The notes beneath the pieces were generated by a model. It did not search any database. It was not told the DNA's origin and worked only from the letters and a program-made list of their open reading frames with translations. DNA of 64,000 nucleotides, from the NCBI RefSeq assembly GCF_001723305.1, contig NZ_LPWF01000016.1:1-64000 (forward strand), read 5' to 3'. Position 1 is the stretch's first letter. Each line of letters starts with the position of its first letter. Below are positions 36,099 through 45,552 of the stretch, one piece after another. Position numbers and translations under genes: made by a program. This DNA comes from Methyloceanibacter superfactus. Lineage in GTDB: Bacteria; Pseudomonadota; Alphaproteobacteria; Rhizobiales; Methyloligellaceae.

Positions 36099-36201
36099 AT
36101 GAAGAACCTTCTCATCGCCGCCGCTCTCGTCGTTGCGCCTTGCCGCCCCTGCCGCGGCGCAGACCTTCGAGAACCCCTACGCCACTACGATGAGCCGCTA
36201 A
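36099..36201 (+). CDS. 33-residue secreted peptide, copy 2 (frameshifted)
   Basis: A GAAAGGA site precedes the ATG at 36099. The raw frame changes after MKNLLIAAALVVA; removing one C near 36138 restores LAAPAAAQTFENPYATTMSR and a TAA at 36199. It is a diverged tandem copy of the peptide gene at 35949; tgagccgctaaacggatc at the 3' end is identical in both. The shift could be a sequencing error, or could mark decay of this copy. Confidence 0.5.
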
Positions 36202-36335
36202 ACGGATCATCCGATGCGTGCGTGGCCGCAGAGCGGCCAGCCTACGCCCCCCGGTTCGGGCGTCCTCTCGCAAGAGTGGGCGCCCGAATTGCATTTGGGC
36301 CGACGCTTGCACCTCCCGGCCTGAGATGCTGCGCC

Positions 36336-36871
36336 TTACCGCCTTCCGAGCGTAACTGTCCATCCGGTCTTGCCCCTGCAATCAGCCGTCTCGCGCCAGA
36401 ACACGAGCTTGGGCTCAGGCGGTTGGCCTTCGAGCCGCCACTGTCCTTCGCTGCGGCAGACATTTGGGGTTGGCCGCGAGTCGGGATCACTGTCGACCGC
36501 GAGTTCACCGATTTCGTTCTTGTCGGGGTGCCAGCGGATATTCGAAAGCACATCCTCGAAACCGTTACGGCGTCCTTCCGGACCTGGGAAGAGCAGGAGC
36601 CGCGCGTCTTTGCCTTGCGCGTCTGCCGCGAAGACGAGTGTCTCGTTGAAGTTCTCGTTGTTGCTTGCGCACCTGATCGTGAAAATGAAGCCGCCAGCGA
36701 ACGGTCTGCGACTGCCAAAGATCTTCGTCGTCGCCGGCAGTTCTGCGTCGCCATCACGCGCGGCGGCATAGGCGTTTCCTCATCAAACAAGAATGTGCCG
36801 TCGTCTAGCTGGATCGCAACGGCGACGAAAGGGATGAGCAGAATGGTAAAAAAAACAGAGAGGCGCGGCAT
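36336..36871 (-). CDS. Hypothetical exported protein (frameshifted)
   Basis: The ATG at 36871 starts an export signal (MPRLSVFFTILLIPFVAVAI). After FLFDEE the frame changes near 36780, and the new frame continues YAAARDGDAELPATTKIFGSRRPFAGGF to NETLVFAADAQGKDARLLLF and ends GKTGWTVTLGRR at 36336, about 178 residues in all. Two cysteines flank the middle part. No family is recognised; the continued frame with ordered composition supports a real gene. Confidence 0.5.
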
Positions 36872-36913
36872 GGCCTGATTATAGCTCAGGAGGTCGCTAG
36901 ACATGGGTCCAGT

Positions 36914-37160
36914 CTAGGCTCGGGCGCGGACCTCCGCGGCGAACGCGTCAATGCAGTCGACGTCATACAGAGTTCCATATAGCCGCGCCAGCTTCGAGGA
37001 CCTTCGGCTTGCCGCGGCACTCGCCCGCGCGGGCATCAAGCTGGGTTGAAAACAGCACGGCATGACAGAAATCGTCCGGAAGGTAGGAGCCGAGTCATTC
37101 CAAGTCCTGCATACGCCAAGCATCGTAGATGTCGGTGATAATGGTATCGGACTTATTCAT
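36914..37160 (-). pseudogene. Decayed copy of an NTF2-like protein gene
   Basis: The minus strand from ATG 37160 reads IITDIYDAWRMQDLE, a stop, then LGSYLPDDFCHAV, matching LIDIYDAWRAKDFDWLGTYLPADFRHSM of the intact gene at 39057-39464, at both DNA and protein level. Where the intact gene has Trp, this copy has TGA. Further stops and shifts follow toward 36914. It is a duplicated, inactivated paralogue two kilobases from its intact relative. Confidence 0.7.
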
Positions 37161-37285
37161 CGCTGCCCCGAGCCTCGATTCCCCATCAGGCTACCACGAA
37201 ACTTGGAACTTCGCTGGCGTCGATGCGACCAGGGCAAGGACTGTGCTAGCGTCGCGGGTACCCGGGGAACTCCTAGGCGACAAAA

Positions 37286-38233
37286 ATGACCTACGATCTC
37301 CATCCCATGCTGGCGACGCTTACCGACAAGCCGTTCGACGATCCCGACTGGATCTTCGAGACGAAGTGGGACGGATTCCGTGCTGTCGCCGTCGCCGCGC
37401 CAGGTCAGGCCGCGCTCTATTCCCGCAACGGCAACGACATCTCGAAGAAATATCCGGCGATCTGCGAGGCGCTTGCCGCCATCAAGAAGGAAGCCGTGCT
37501 CGACGGCGAGGTCGTGGCGCTCGACGCCCATGGCCGTTCCCGGTTCCAGCTGTTGCAGAACGCCGGACGCGAGTCCGCCCGATTGCTCTATTGCGTGTTC
37601 GATCTGCTCTATCTCGACGGTCAGGACCTGCGCGCGTGGCCGCTGTTGAGACGGAAAGAAGCACTGGAAAAGGTCCTGCCGAAGAGCCCATTGCTGCTGT
37701 ACAGCGCTCATGTGACGGGCGACGGCCTCAAGGCCTTCACCAAGGCCAAGCGCGCGCAAGAAGAAGGCGTCATCGCCAAGCTCGCCAGCAGCCCGTACCT
37801 GTCCGGCAAGCGCACGCGCGATTGGCTCAAGGTCAAGGCGAGCCAGGAGCAGGAGGTAGTGATCGTCGGCTTCACCAAACCGCGCGGCTCGCGCAACTGT
37901 TTCGGCGCGCTGCTGCTCGCGGTGCGCGATGGCAAGCGGTGGAAATATGCGGGGCGGGTGGGCGCTGGCTTCAGCGAGAAGAGCTTGCGCGAGATCTACG
38001 CCAAGTTGGTGCCGCTGATTACCCGGGCCAAGCCCATCGACAAGAAGGTGCCGAGCGAAGCCAACACCACCTGGGTCAAGCCGAAGCTCGTGGCTGAGAT
38101 CAAGTTCACCGAATGGACGGCGGGCGGGGAGATGCGCCATCCGGTGTTTTTGGGATTGCGGACTGACAAGCCAGCGAGCGAGGTGATCCGCGAAGTGCCG
38201 AAGTCCCTCAGGGTCGTGAAGTCCTCCCCATAG
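37286..38233 (+). CDS. ATP-dependent DNA ligase, LigD ligase-domain type
   Basis: The 315-residue protein contains the nucleotidyltransferase core with the adenylated Lys in IFETKWDGFRAVA (about residue 27), DGEVVALDAHGRSRFQLLQ as motif III, GVIAKLASSPYLSGKRTRDWLKVK covering motifs IV-V, and an OB-fold domain to the end. It corresponds to the ligase domain of LigD without the polymerase or nuclease modules. It may serve non-homologous end joining; no Ku gene is in this window. Confidence 0.92.
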   Translation: MTYDLHPMLATLTDKPFDDPDWIFETKWDGFRAVAVAAPGQAALYSRNGNDISKKYPAICEALAAIKKEAVLDGEVVALDAHGRSRFQLLQNAGRESARLLYCVFDLLYLDGQDLRAWPLLRRKEALEKVLPKSPLLLYSAHVTGDGLKAFTKAKRAQEEGVIAKLASSPYLSGKRTRDWLKVKASQEQEVVIVGFTKPRGSRNCFGALLLAVRDGKRWKYAGRVGAGFSEKSLREIYAKLVPLITRAKPIDKKVPSEANTTWVKPKLVAEIKFTEWTAGGEMRHPVFLGLRTDKPASEVIREVPKSLRVVKSSP

Positions 38234-38333
38234 TCTTTGACCCGGAGGGCCGTCATTTGCGGTACAAGGTTGGCTTGAGGCCGAGGCTTGACTGGACGCG
38301 TGGCGTCCGTGGCTTTCGGTCAGGGAGGTTGAT

Positions 38334-38480
38334 GTGGCCAAAGGTCAGCAGAAAAGCAATCGCGAGAAAAAGAAGCCGAAGCAAGACAAGAAGAAGCTTC
38401 CGCCGGCGTCCGTTTCGCCCTTTGCCTCGAACGAGCAGCGCGACAAGGCCGCCAAGGGCACCGGTCAAAAGAAGAAATAG
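38334..38480 (+). CDS. Small lysine-rich protein
   Basis: A GTG at 38334 with GGGAGG five bases upstream starts a 48-residue, very basic protein: MAKGQQKSNREKKKPKQDKKK, then a short SVSPFASNEQRDKAAKGT segment and a KKK end. Similar short Lys-rich proteins are annotated as hypothetical in many Alphaproteobacteria. It may bind nucleic acid; unknown function. Confidence 0.6.
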   Translation: MAKGQQKSNREKKKPKQDKKKLPPASVSPFASNEQRDKAAKGTGQKKK

Positions 38481-38591
38481 CCACGTCTCCAGGCCTGCCG
38501 GGAGGGGCCGATTTTTCCTCTGCGGACGGGTTGACCGAGGTCAAGGCGCCTCCATCGCCCCGCCATAGGCTTGCTCGAAAGGAGTAAGCCT

Positions 38592-39044
38592 ATGAGCACC
38601 GGCCTCGATACGTTCGACAAGACCGTTCAAGAGTCCAATCTCTGGCTGAAGGCCATCATGGAGCGGCTGGAGAGCGACGACCGCCATCATGCCTATTCCA
38701 CCTTGCGCGCGGTGCTGCACGCTTTGCGCGATCGCATCGGCGCGGAGAGCGCCGCGCATCTCGGCGCGCAACTGCCCATGTTGCTGCGCGGCCTGTTCTA
38801 TGAAGGCTGGGACCCGACGGGCAAGCCGACCAAAGAGCGCCACGAAGACGCCTTCCTCGCCCATATCGCCCGGGAGTTGCCACGCGCCTCCGCGGACGAG
38901 GTGGAGCAGGGGACGCTTGCCGTGCTCGACGTGCTTTCCAAGCACATCGACCGTGGCGCGGCGATCAAGATCGCCGGCATGTTTCCGGAGGAGCTGCGGA
39001 AGTTCTGGCCTGCCTTCATCCAACAGGCGGCGCATGGCGGCTGA
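38592..39044 (+). CDS. DUF2267 domain-containing protein
   Basis: A 150-residue helical protein with the DUF2267 pattern TFDKTVQESNLWLKAIMERL, HHAYSTLRAVLHALRDRIG, LGAQLPMLLRGLFYEGWDP and a second half ATLAVL-like repeat (GTLAVLDVLSKHIDRGAAIKIAGMFPEELR). AAGGAG lies seven bases before the ATG. The domain is found in stress-associated genes; its function is not known. Confidence 0.88.
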   Translation: MSTGLDTFDKTVQESNLWLKAIMERLESDDRHHAYSTLRAVLHALRDRIGAESAAHLGAQLPMLLRGLFYEGWDPTGKPTKERHEDAFLAHIARELPRASADEVEQGTLAVLDVLSKHIDRGAAIKIAGMFPEELRKFWPAFIQQAAHGG

Positions 39045-39056
39045 GGCGGCCGCGGG

Positions 39057-39464
39057 TCAGGCTGCCAATGCCTGCTTCATGAAGGCTTTGAACTCTTCAA
39101 GGTCGTAGAATTCGGAAAGCTGCACGGGCCAGCCGTCTTCGAGCCGCCAAATATGGGTCTTCGTCGTGTGCAGACACGCGCCGGTTCCCCTGAGCAGGCA
39201 GCGCGTGGTGACTTCGACGCGGGCGCGGTCCGCCTTAACGATCAGCGTCTTCACCTCGAATTGCCTCGTGTCGTAGGCCTCGAAGATTTCACGGAGGCGG
39301 TTGAGCGCGGCGCCTTTGCCGTGCCGCGTTCCTCCCAGACGGAGCGTCTCGGGCGGGATGTTCATCGAATGACGGAAATCGGCCGGCAGATAGGTTCCGA
39401 GCCAATCGAAATCCTTCGCGCGCCAGGCGTCGTAGATGTCGATCAAAGTGGTCTTAGCGGTCAT
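39057..39464 (-). CDS. Nuclear transport factor 2-like (SnoaL-type) protein
   Basis: This 135-residue protein has the cone-shaped NTF2-like fold: LIDIYDAWRAKDFDWLGTYLPADFRHSMNIPP, then RLREIFEAYDTRQFEVKTLIVKADRARVEVTTRCLLRGTG and WPVQLSEFYDLEEFKAFM. Members include enzymes and small-ligand binders; the function here is unknown. A decayed paralogue lies at 36914-37160. Confidence 0.88.
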   Translation of the reverse strand: MTAKTTLIDIYDAWRAKDFDWLGTYLPADFRHSMNIPPETLRLGGTRHGKGAALNRLREIFEAYDTRQFEVKTLIVKADRARVEVTTRCLLRGTGACLHTTKTHIWRLEDGWPVQLSEFYDLEEFKAFMKQALAA

Positions 39465-39552
39465 TCCCGGCCTCTTTCGCTACTCCGCTTCCTGAGGCTA
39501 AACACGCCAGGGTTGACAGAACGTAGCCGCGAAAGAGGAAAACACGCTAAAG

Positions 39553-41943
39553 TTAGCGGCTCTTGCCCTTGAAGGCGCGGGTGCCGGGCTTGCCGGCGCT
39601 CGAGCGCGGACGGGAGCGCTTGAGCGGCATTTCGCGGTTATGCGGGCCCATCTCATCGAGGCTTGGTTTGTGGGGCCGCGTCAGGTCCACCGTGGCGGCG
39701 CTGCGTTCCAGTTCCCCTTGCCGCGCGAGCGGATCGTTGGCGATGGCCAGCTCCATCTGCCGTAGTCGCTTGACCTCGTCGCGCAGCCGCGCCGCTTCCT
39801 CGAATTCGAGATCGGCGGCGGCGGTGCGCATGCGCTTCTCCATGTCGGCGATGACGCTCTCGATATTGTGCCCGTAGGGCGTCTGCTCGCCGTCGGCGAA
39901 CCCGGTGCCGGCATCGACCAGCACATGGTCGCGCTCATACACGCTGGAGAGTATGTCGCCGATATTCTTCTTGATGCTTTCCGGCGTGATGCCGTTCGCC
40001 TCGTTCCACGCCGTCTGCTTCTCGCGGCGGCGCGTCGTCTCGGCCATGGCGCGCTCCATGGAGCCGGTGATGCCGTCGGCATAGAGGATGACGCGGCCGT
40101 CCACGTTGCGCGCGGCGCGGCCGATCGTCTGCACCAGCGACGTCTCCGAACGCAGGAAGCCTCCTTGTCGGCGTCGAGAATGGCGACCAGGGCGCATTCG
40201 GGAATGTCGAGCCCTTCGCGCAACAGGTTAATGCCGATCAGCACGTCGAAGGCGCCGAGCCGAAGATCGCGGATGATCTCGATGCGCTCCAGCGTCTCCA
40301 CGTCGGAATGCATGTAGCGCACGCGGATACCCTGCTCGTGCATATACTCGGTCAGGTCCTCGGCCATGCGCTTGGTGAGCGTGGTGACCAGCACGCGGTA
40401 GCCCTGGTCCACGACCTTGCGCGTCTCGTCGATGAGATCGTCGACCTGGGTGGTGGCCGGGCGAATCTCGACCGGCGGATCGACCAGGCCGGTGGGGCGA
40501 ATGACCTGTTCGGCGAACACGCCGCCGGTCTGCTCCAGCTCCCAGGCGCTGGGCGTCGCCGACACGTAGACGGTCTGCGGCCGCATGGCGTCCCATTCCT
40601 CGAAGCGCATGGGCCGGTTGTCCATGCAGGAGGGGAGGCGGAAGCCATATTCGGCGAGCGTCGATTTGCGCCGGAAGTCGCCGCGGAACATGCCGCCGAT
40701 TTGCGGCACGGTGACATGGCTCTCGTCGACGAAGACCAGCGCGTTGTCGGGAAGATACTCGAACAGGGTCGGCGGTGGGTCGCGGCCCGGCGGCCGGTGA
40801 GGTAGCGCGAGTAATTCTCGATGCCGGCGCAGGAGCCGGTGGCCTCGATCATCTCCAGGTCGAACAGCGTGCGCTGCTCGAGCCGCTGGGCTTCGATCAG
40901 GCGCATGGCGCCGTTGAGCTCGGTCAGCCGCGCTTTCAACTCCTCCTTGATGCCGCGGATGGCCTGCTTCAGCGTCGGCTTTGGCGTCACGTAATGGGAG
41001 TTGGCGTAGATCTTGACCGAGCTGAACTCGTCGGTCTTGGCGCCGGTCAGGGGATCGAACTCGACGAGCGTCTCGATCTCATCACCGAACAGCGAGATGC
41101 GCCAGGCGCGGTCGTCCAAATGCGCCGGCCACAGCTCGATGGTATCGCCGCGCACGCGGAACGAACCGCGCACGAAGTTCACGTCGTTGCGGCGGTATTG
41201 CAGAGCCACGAGGTCGGCCATCAATTGCCGCTGCTCGACCTTGTCGCCGCGCTTCAGGCTGAAGGTCATGGCCGTGTAGGTCTCGACCGAGCCGATACCG
41301 TAGATGCACGACACGGATGCCACGATGATCACGTCGTCGCGCTCGATCAGCGCCCGGGTCGCGGCGTGGCGCATGCGTCGATCTGCTCGTTGATCGACGA
41401 ATCCTTCTCGATATAGGTGTCGGTGCGCGGGATATACGCTTCCGGCTGGTAGTAGTCGTAATAGGAGACGAAATACTCGACCGCATTGTCGGGGAAGAAG
41501 CTCTTGAACTCGCCGTAGAGCTGGGCGGCCAGCGTCTTGTTGGGGGCGAGGATCAGGGCCGGACGCTGCGTCTGTTCGATCACCTTAGCCATGGTGAAGG
41601 TCTTGCCCGAGCCGGTGACGCCGAGCAGTACCTGATCGCGCTCACGGGCATCGACCTGGGCCACAAGCTCGGCAATCGCGGTCGGCTGGTCGCCTTTCGG
41701 CTCGAGTTCCGTCTGGAGCCTGATCGGAATGCCGCCCTCGGACTTCTCGGGGCGCGGCGGTCGGTGGGGGGTGAAGTCGGGAATCGCGCCGGTCACCAAG
41801 GGATGATTTTGGATCAGCGGTTGCGCTGCATCCCCGAAGCCGGGCGTGCGCCGGTCGGCGCCGAGCGGCAAGCCGCTGGCTTCGCCGGTGACGGCGCGCG
41901 GTTCGGCCCGGGAGCCGAAGGTCTTGGGCACGCGATGAGACAT
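39553..41943 (-). CDS. uvrB: Excinuclease ABC subunit B (three frameshifts)
   Basis: Four frame segments together form a full UvrB (about 796 residues). The Walker A is [18 protein letters not shown], the beta-hairpin region is [29 protein letters not shown], helicase motifs include [11 protein letters not shown] and [18 protein letters not shown], and the UvrC-binding UVR helix is [17 protein letters not shown]. Frames change near 41362, 40780 and 40157; two are clear one-base losses (gaccgc read as gacgc, gagggc read as gaggc). UvrB opens damaged DNA and loads UvrC. The gene is presumably intact in the organism. Confidence 0.95.
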
Positions 41944-41974
41944 CGCCGGAATATGGCGGCGGGGAGGGCCTTGG

Positions 41975-42411
41975 CTAGGGGCTGAGGCCGAACGCCGCCG
42001 TCACGGCGATGATCGCCGCCATCCACAACATGACGCCGACCTGGGCGAAGAAGAAACTGAAACGAATCCCCACGGTGACGTGAGTCTCCAGAAATAGCAT
42101 GTGGGTCAGGGTCTGGCCGACGCGCGCGATGAGAAAGACGATGACGAGCTGATCGAGCGGGGCGTGTCGATCCCGGCGACTGCGGCGGTGAGCGCTATGG
42201 CGGCAAAAAGCGGCAGATTCTCGACGCAGTTGGCGTGGGCGCGGGTGGCGCGGCGATAGGCTGGCGCCCCCTCGACCACGCCGCCGGGGAAGTCGGCCGG
42301 CCCGGCCCGGCGAGTCAGAATCAGGCTCCAGCGGTGGATGCCGACCCCGGCCAAGAGCACCAGGATGGTCCAGACCACGAAGGCCAGCAGAACCCAAAGC
42401 GGCGTGGTCAC
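41975..42411 (-). CDS. MAPEG-family membrane protein (frameshifted)
   Basis: Reading from ATG 42411 gives [21 protein letters not shown], then [31 protein letters not shown]; this RAxRAHxNxxEN motif is diagnostic of MAPEG proteins (glutathione-linked membrane enzymes). The frame is lost near 42155 by one C; the next frame resumes [21 protein letters not shown] and ends at 41975. About 145 residues with four helices. Substrate unknown. Confidence 0.85.
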
Positions 42412-42523
42412 GGGCGGACCCTCTGGCGGACTGACCTGGCAATGCGCTGGGGCATGACCCGGACTATGGCGGCACGCTGGCGTCTTGGCTAGGGAGCCTC
42501 AGCTCGGAGGGTGCGCCGCTTGC

Positions 42524-43375
42524 TCAGCCTTCCAACTCCTCGCGGACCTGGGCGTAGCTGACGACGGCGAAGAGCACGGTGCCGCCGGCCACGTTGCCGA
42601 GAAGGGTGGGGAGGAAGAAGCCGCCGGCCACTTGGCCAAGGCTCGCCTCACCGACCAACCACATATAGATCGCCTCCACGGAGCCGGCGATGATGTGGGT
42701 GAAGTCGCCGAGCGCTATAATGTAGGTGATCAGGGTGATGATGAAGATCTCGGTGCTTTCCGCCGAGGGCAACATCCATACCAGCGCCGCGATCAGCCAG
42801 CCGGCCATGATGCCCTTGACGAACATTTCGCTCGGGGTGTTGGCCATTAGGTGCCTGCCGATTTCGGTGATCGCCGATTGGGTCTCCTGGCTAAAGGCCC
42901 CTGAATAAGCGAGGAAGGCGGCGAACAGGAAGCAGCCCACCAGGTTTCCGCCGAGCACGATCCCCCATAGGCGCAAGACATCCCAGATGCCGCTCCAGTC
43001 CTTGCGCACCATGATGGGTAGCACGGCCGTCAGCGTGTTCTCAGTGAAGAGTTGCTGGCGGGCGAGGATGACGATGAGGAAGCCGACGCAGTAGCCGAGA
43101 TCGGCGATGACGGAGGCTCCGGGGAGGCCGTGCAATCGCGCCTCGAGCAGAGCTTGCGAAAGCACCGAGAAGCCGATGGAAATGCCGGCGGCCAGCGCCG
43201 ACCACCACAGCGCCGTGAATTTACGGGCAAGCTCCGCCTCACCCTCATGCCGGATAATCTCGTAGACCACCGCGGCGCGCAGCCGTTTGCGCTCCTTGAC
43301 GGACTTGTTCTCCTCCCGGGTCAGGCCCTCTGGCGGAGCCGGGGCCTCAGGCGGCTTCGGGTTCTTCTTGGTCAT
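42524..43375 (-). CDS. Formate/nitrite transporter family protein (YfdC-like)
   Basis: The 283-residue protein has a charged cytosolic N-terminus (KNPKPPEAPAPPEG) and six hydrophobic helices with the FNT-type motifs LGYCVGFLIVILARQQLFTENTLTAVLP and LGGNLVGCFLFAAFLA. It lies nearer the YfdC branch than FocA/NirC, so the anion carried is uncertain. It is divergent from the DUF4239 gene. Confidence 0.88.
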   Translation of the reverse strand: MTKKNPKPPEAPAPPEGLTREENKSVKERKRLRAAVVYEIIRHEGEAELARKFTALWWSALAAGISIGFSVLSQALLEARLHGLPGASVIADLGYCVGFLIVILARQQLFTENTLTAVLPIMVRKDWSGIWDVLRLWGIVLGGNLVGCFLFAAFLAYSGAFSQETQSAITEIGRHLMANTPSEMFVKGIMAGWLIAALVWMLPSAESTEIFIITLITYIIALGDFTHIIAGSVEAIYMWLVGEASLGQVAGGFFLPTLLGNVAGGTVLFAVVSYAQVREELEG

Positions 43376-43490
43376 CGGCGTTTCCTGGCGAATCGACTGA
43401 TTCTAGGCGAAATTGACGGCGAACGGGGCGTTCCTATCGGGATGGTTTCCGCTACAACGATGGGGCCGACATCCAGGCCCGCCGTGGAGG

Positions 43491-44294
43491 ATGCCTTTGC
43501 TTCCCGTAATGCATGAGATTCCCCTTTGGGCAATGGCGCTCATGATCGTCCTCCTGGCGGAGACCTTCTCCGTGGGGCTCATGCTGCTCACGCGCTATAC
43601 TTATGGCGTCAGCCGTTTGAGCCTCAACAACGAGGTGGCAGGCTTTAAGTTCGCCGTGGTCGGGGTCTTTTATGCGGTCCTTCTGGCCTTCGTGGTGATC
43701 GCGGTGTGGGAGGAGTACCGGGACACCGAGGCCGCCGTGCGCAACGAGGCAAAAGCGGTCGGCGATCTGTACCGGGTGACGTTTGCGCTCCCGGAGGAGG
43801 GCGGCGAAGACATCAGAAGCAGTCTGCTCACCTACGTCAAAGCCGTGCGGAACGACGAATGGCGAACCATGGCAACAGGCAAAGCGAGCAGCACCGTCGC
43901 CGACGATCTGAACACGCTCAGCGCCGCCATCTTTGCCGTACAGCCCAAGGGGCGGCGAGAGTTGGCCCTCTATCAGCGGGCTCTTACGCTTCTGACGGTG
44001 ATAACCGATAGCCGCGCCGAGCGTCTGGATAGCGCCAACGGTTCGGTACCCAGGATTCTGTGGTTCGTGCTAATCGTGGGCGGTGCGATCACCCTCGGCT
44101 ATCCCGCGTTCTTTGCATCGTCCAATCTCGGAGCCCAGGTTCTCATGACCGCGTCCCTTGCGGCGCTGGTGGCGCTGTCTCTCCTGCTTGGACTGGCGTT
44201 CGATTTCCCTTTCACCGGAAATCCTCACATCTCCGTCTCGCCCTTCGATCAGGCGTTGGAGCAGATGTCCGCCAATCTGCCGCCGTCCCAATAA
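43491..44294 (+). CDS. DUF4239 (bestrophin-like) membrane protein
   Basis: This protein of about 267 residues has two N-terminal helices (MALMIVLLAETFSVGLMLL and FAVVGVFYAVLLAFVVIAVW), a soluble stretch VWEEYRDTEAAVRNEAKAVGDLYR and two C-terminal helices near 195-240. The pattern matches DUF4239 family proteins related to bestrophin channels. A GGAGG lies just before ATG 43491; TTG 43497 or ATG 43509 could also be the start. Function unknown. Confidence 0.78.
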   Translation: MPLLPVMHEIPLWAMALMIVLLAETFSVGLMLLTRYTYGVSRLSLNNEVAGFKFAVVGVFYAVLLAFVVIAVWEEYRDTEAAVRNEAKAVGDLYRVTFALPEEGGEDIRSSLLTYVKAVRNDEWRTMATGKASSTVADDLNTLSAAIFAVQPKGRRELALYQRALTLLTVITDSRAERLDSANGSVPRILWFVLIVGGAITLGYPAFFASSNLGAQVLMTASLAALVALSLLLGLAFDFPFTGNPHISVSPFDQALEQMSANLPPSQ

Positions 44295-44437
44295 AGAAGG
44301 CGCGGCTCGCTTGGGGCGTGCGGTGATCCGGGTTTAGGCCCTGGAAAGGATATCCGTAAACGATAGGGCCGCGCTGGGCCGCTGCGGCCTGGTTTGCACT
44401 GGCTCGCGGGATGGAAGGTCGCTACTACGGGTGACCC

Positions 44438-45151
44438 ATGAGTGAACAAGCAACAAGCGAAGACGCGCTCACCCAAGCCTTTCATCAGGCCGACGCACTT
44501 CAGGCACCTCTGCCGGAGCGGTTGGACTTCTATCTGGGGGAAACGCGCAAGCTTCTGCCCGAGTTGGAGGCGACCTACGACGATCTGGTCGGGCGCATTC
44601 GGGAGAACGGGGCCGGCACGCTGGTCCCGGCCGTGGGCCACAAGATGCCCGACTTCTTACTGGCCGATAGCGAGGGCCGCTTGGTCGGCCTGGAGTCCTA
44701 TCTAAAGCGAGGCCCGCTGGTGATCAGCTTCAATCGTGGGCCTTGGTGCGACTATTGCGGCCTCGAGCTCCATGCCTTGGCGCGGGCTTATCCTTATATC
44801 GCCGCCGCCGGTGCGGACGTGGTGTCCGTCACGCCCGAGCTCGGCCAGTATGCGCGCGATCTGCAGGCCAAGCGCAGTCTGCCCTTCTCCGTGCTAACTG
44901 ACGTCGACTTGATGTACGCCTTCTCGCTCGGCCTGGTGTTCTGGGTTGGTGACAAGATCAAGGGCATGTACCAGCAGTTCGGCATCGATCTCGAACGGTT
45001 CCAGGGAAATGGCGGGTGGCTTCTGCCCATTCCGGCGACTCTCATCGTCGGCCAGGATGGTCATGTCAAAGCGCGCTTCGTGGATCCCGACTTCCGTCGC
45101 CGGATGAAGACCGAGGATATCATGGCGGCGGTCAGCGACGACCTGCGCTAG
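44438..45151 (+). CDS. AhpC/TSA-type peroxiredoxin-like protein, copy 3
   Basis: The 237-residue protein is a more diverged paralogue of the two at 27.9-29.4 kb: FNRGPWCDYCGLELHALARAY keeps the CxxC but changes its surroundings (GPWCDYC for GHWCPFC), and ATLIVGQDGHVKARFVDPDFRRRM ends the domain. It stands alone, without the LysR neighbour. Confidence 0.88.
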   Translation: MSEQATSEDALTQAFHQADALQAPLPERLDFYLGETRKLLPELEATYDDLVGRIRENGAGTLVPAVGHKMPDFLLADSEGRLVGLESYLKRGPLVISFNRGPWCDYCGLELHALARAYPYIAAAGADVVSVTPELGQYARDLQAKRSLPFSVLTDVDLMYAFSLGLVFWVGDKIKGMYQQFGIDLERFQGNGGWLLPIPATLIVGQDGHVKARFVDPDFRRRMKTEDIMAAVSDDLR

Positions 45152-45552
45152 GAGCCGCGCGGTCCGCATCGGTGCGCGACTTTCTTCTCTTCAAAGTCTT
45201 TTCCGAACTTCACGGCCGCACTGCAACATGCCCTCAAGCGCCTGCGCGCGGGCCGATATGCGGGTGCTGCGCGTCGGCGCGCACGCTTTTGTATTTAACG
45301 AGGCGATTCGTTTTTGTGCAGCGGATGCACAATTTCCGGCACATCGTGGTGCGCTTGGAAAGAATTGGTTGTTGAAGTTCCGCGAAGAGTGCCCGCCAAA
45401 TTGCCATTTTCTGCTGCGATCAGCTTATACTCAAAAAAAATAATTGACTTGCCATGTGGGACGGCAAGCCTGGACCAAGTGAAGCGTGATTCGATGTACG
45501 CGTCCTGTTGAACGGGTAGATGGCGTCATCAAAACAGAATCGGAGCAAAGCT
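45152..45552. other. Leader region upstream of the histone H1-like gene
   Basis: These 400 bases have no gene I can support. Around 45428-45450 an A-run and ttgact (45444-45449) could be promoter elements, but no good -10 is seen at the right distance. The region from 45290 to 45450 is more AT-rich than its surroundings. Confidence 0.4.
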
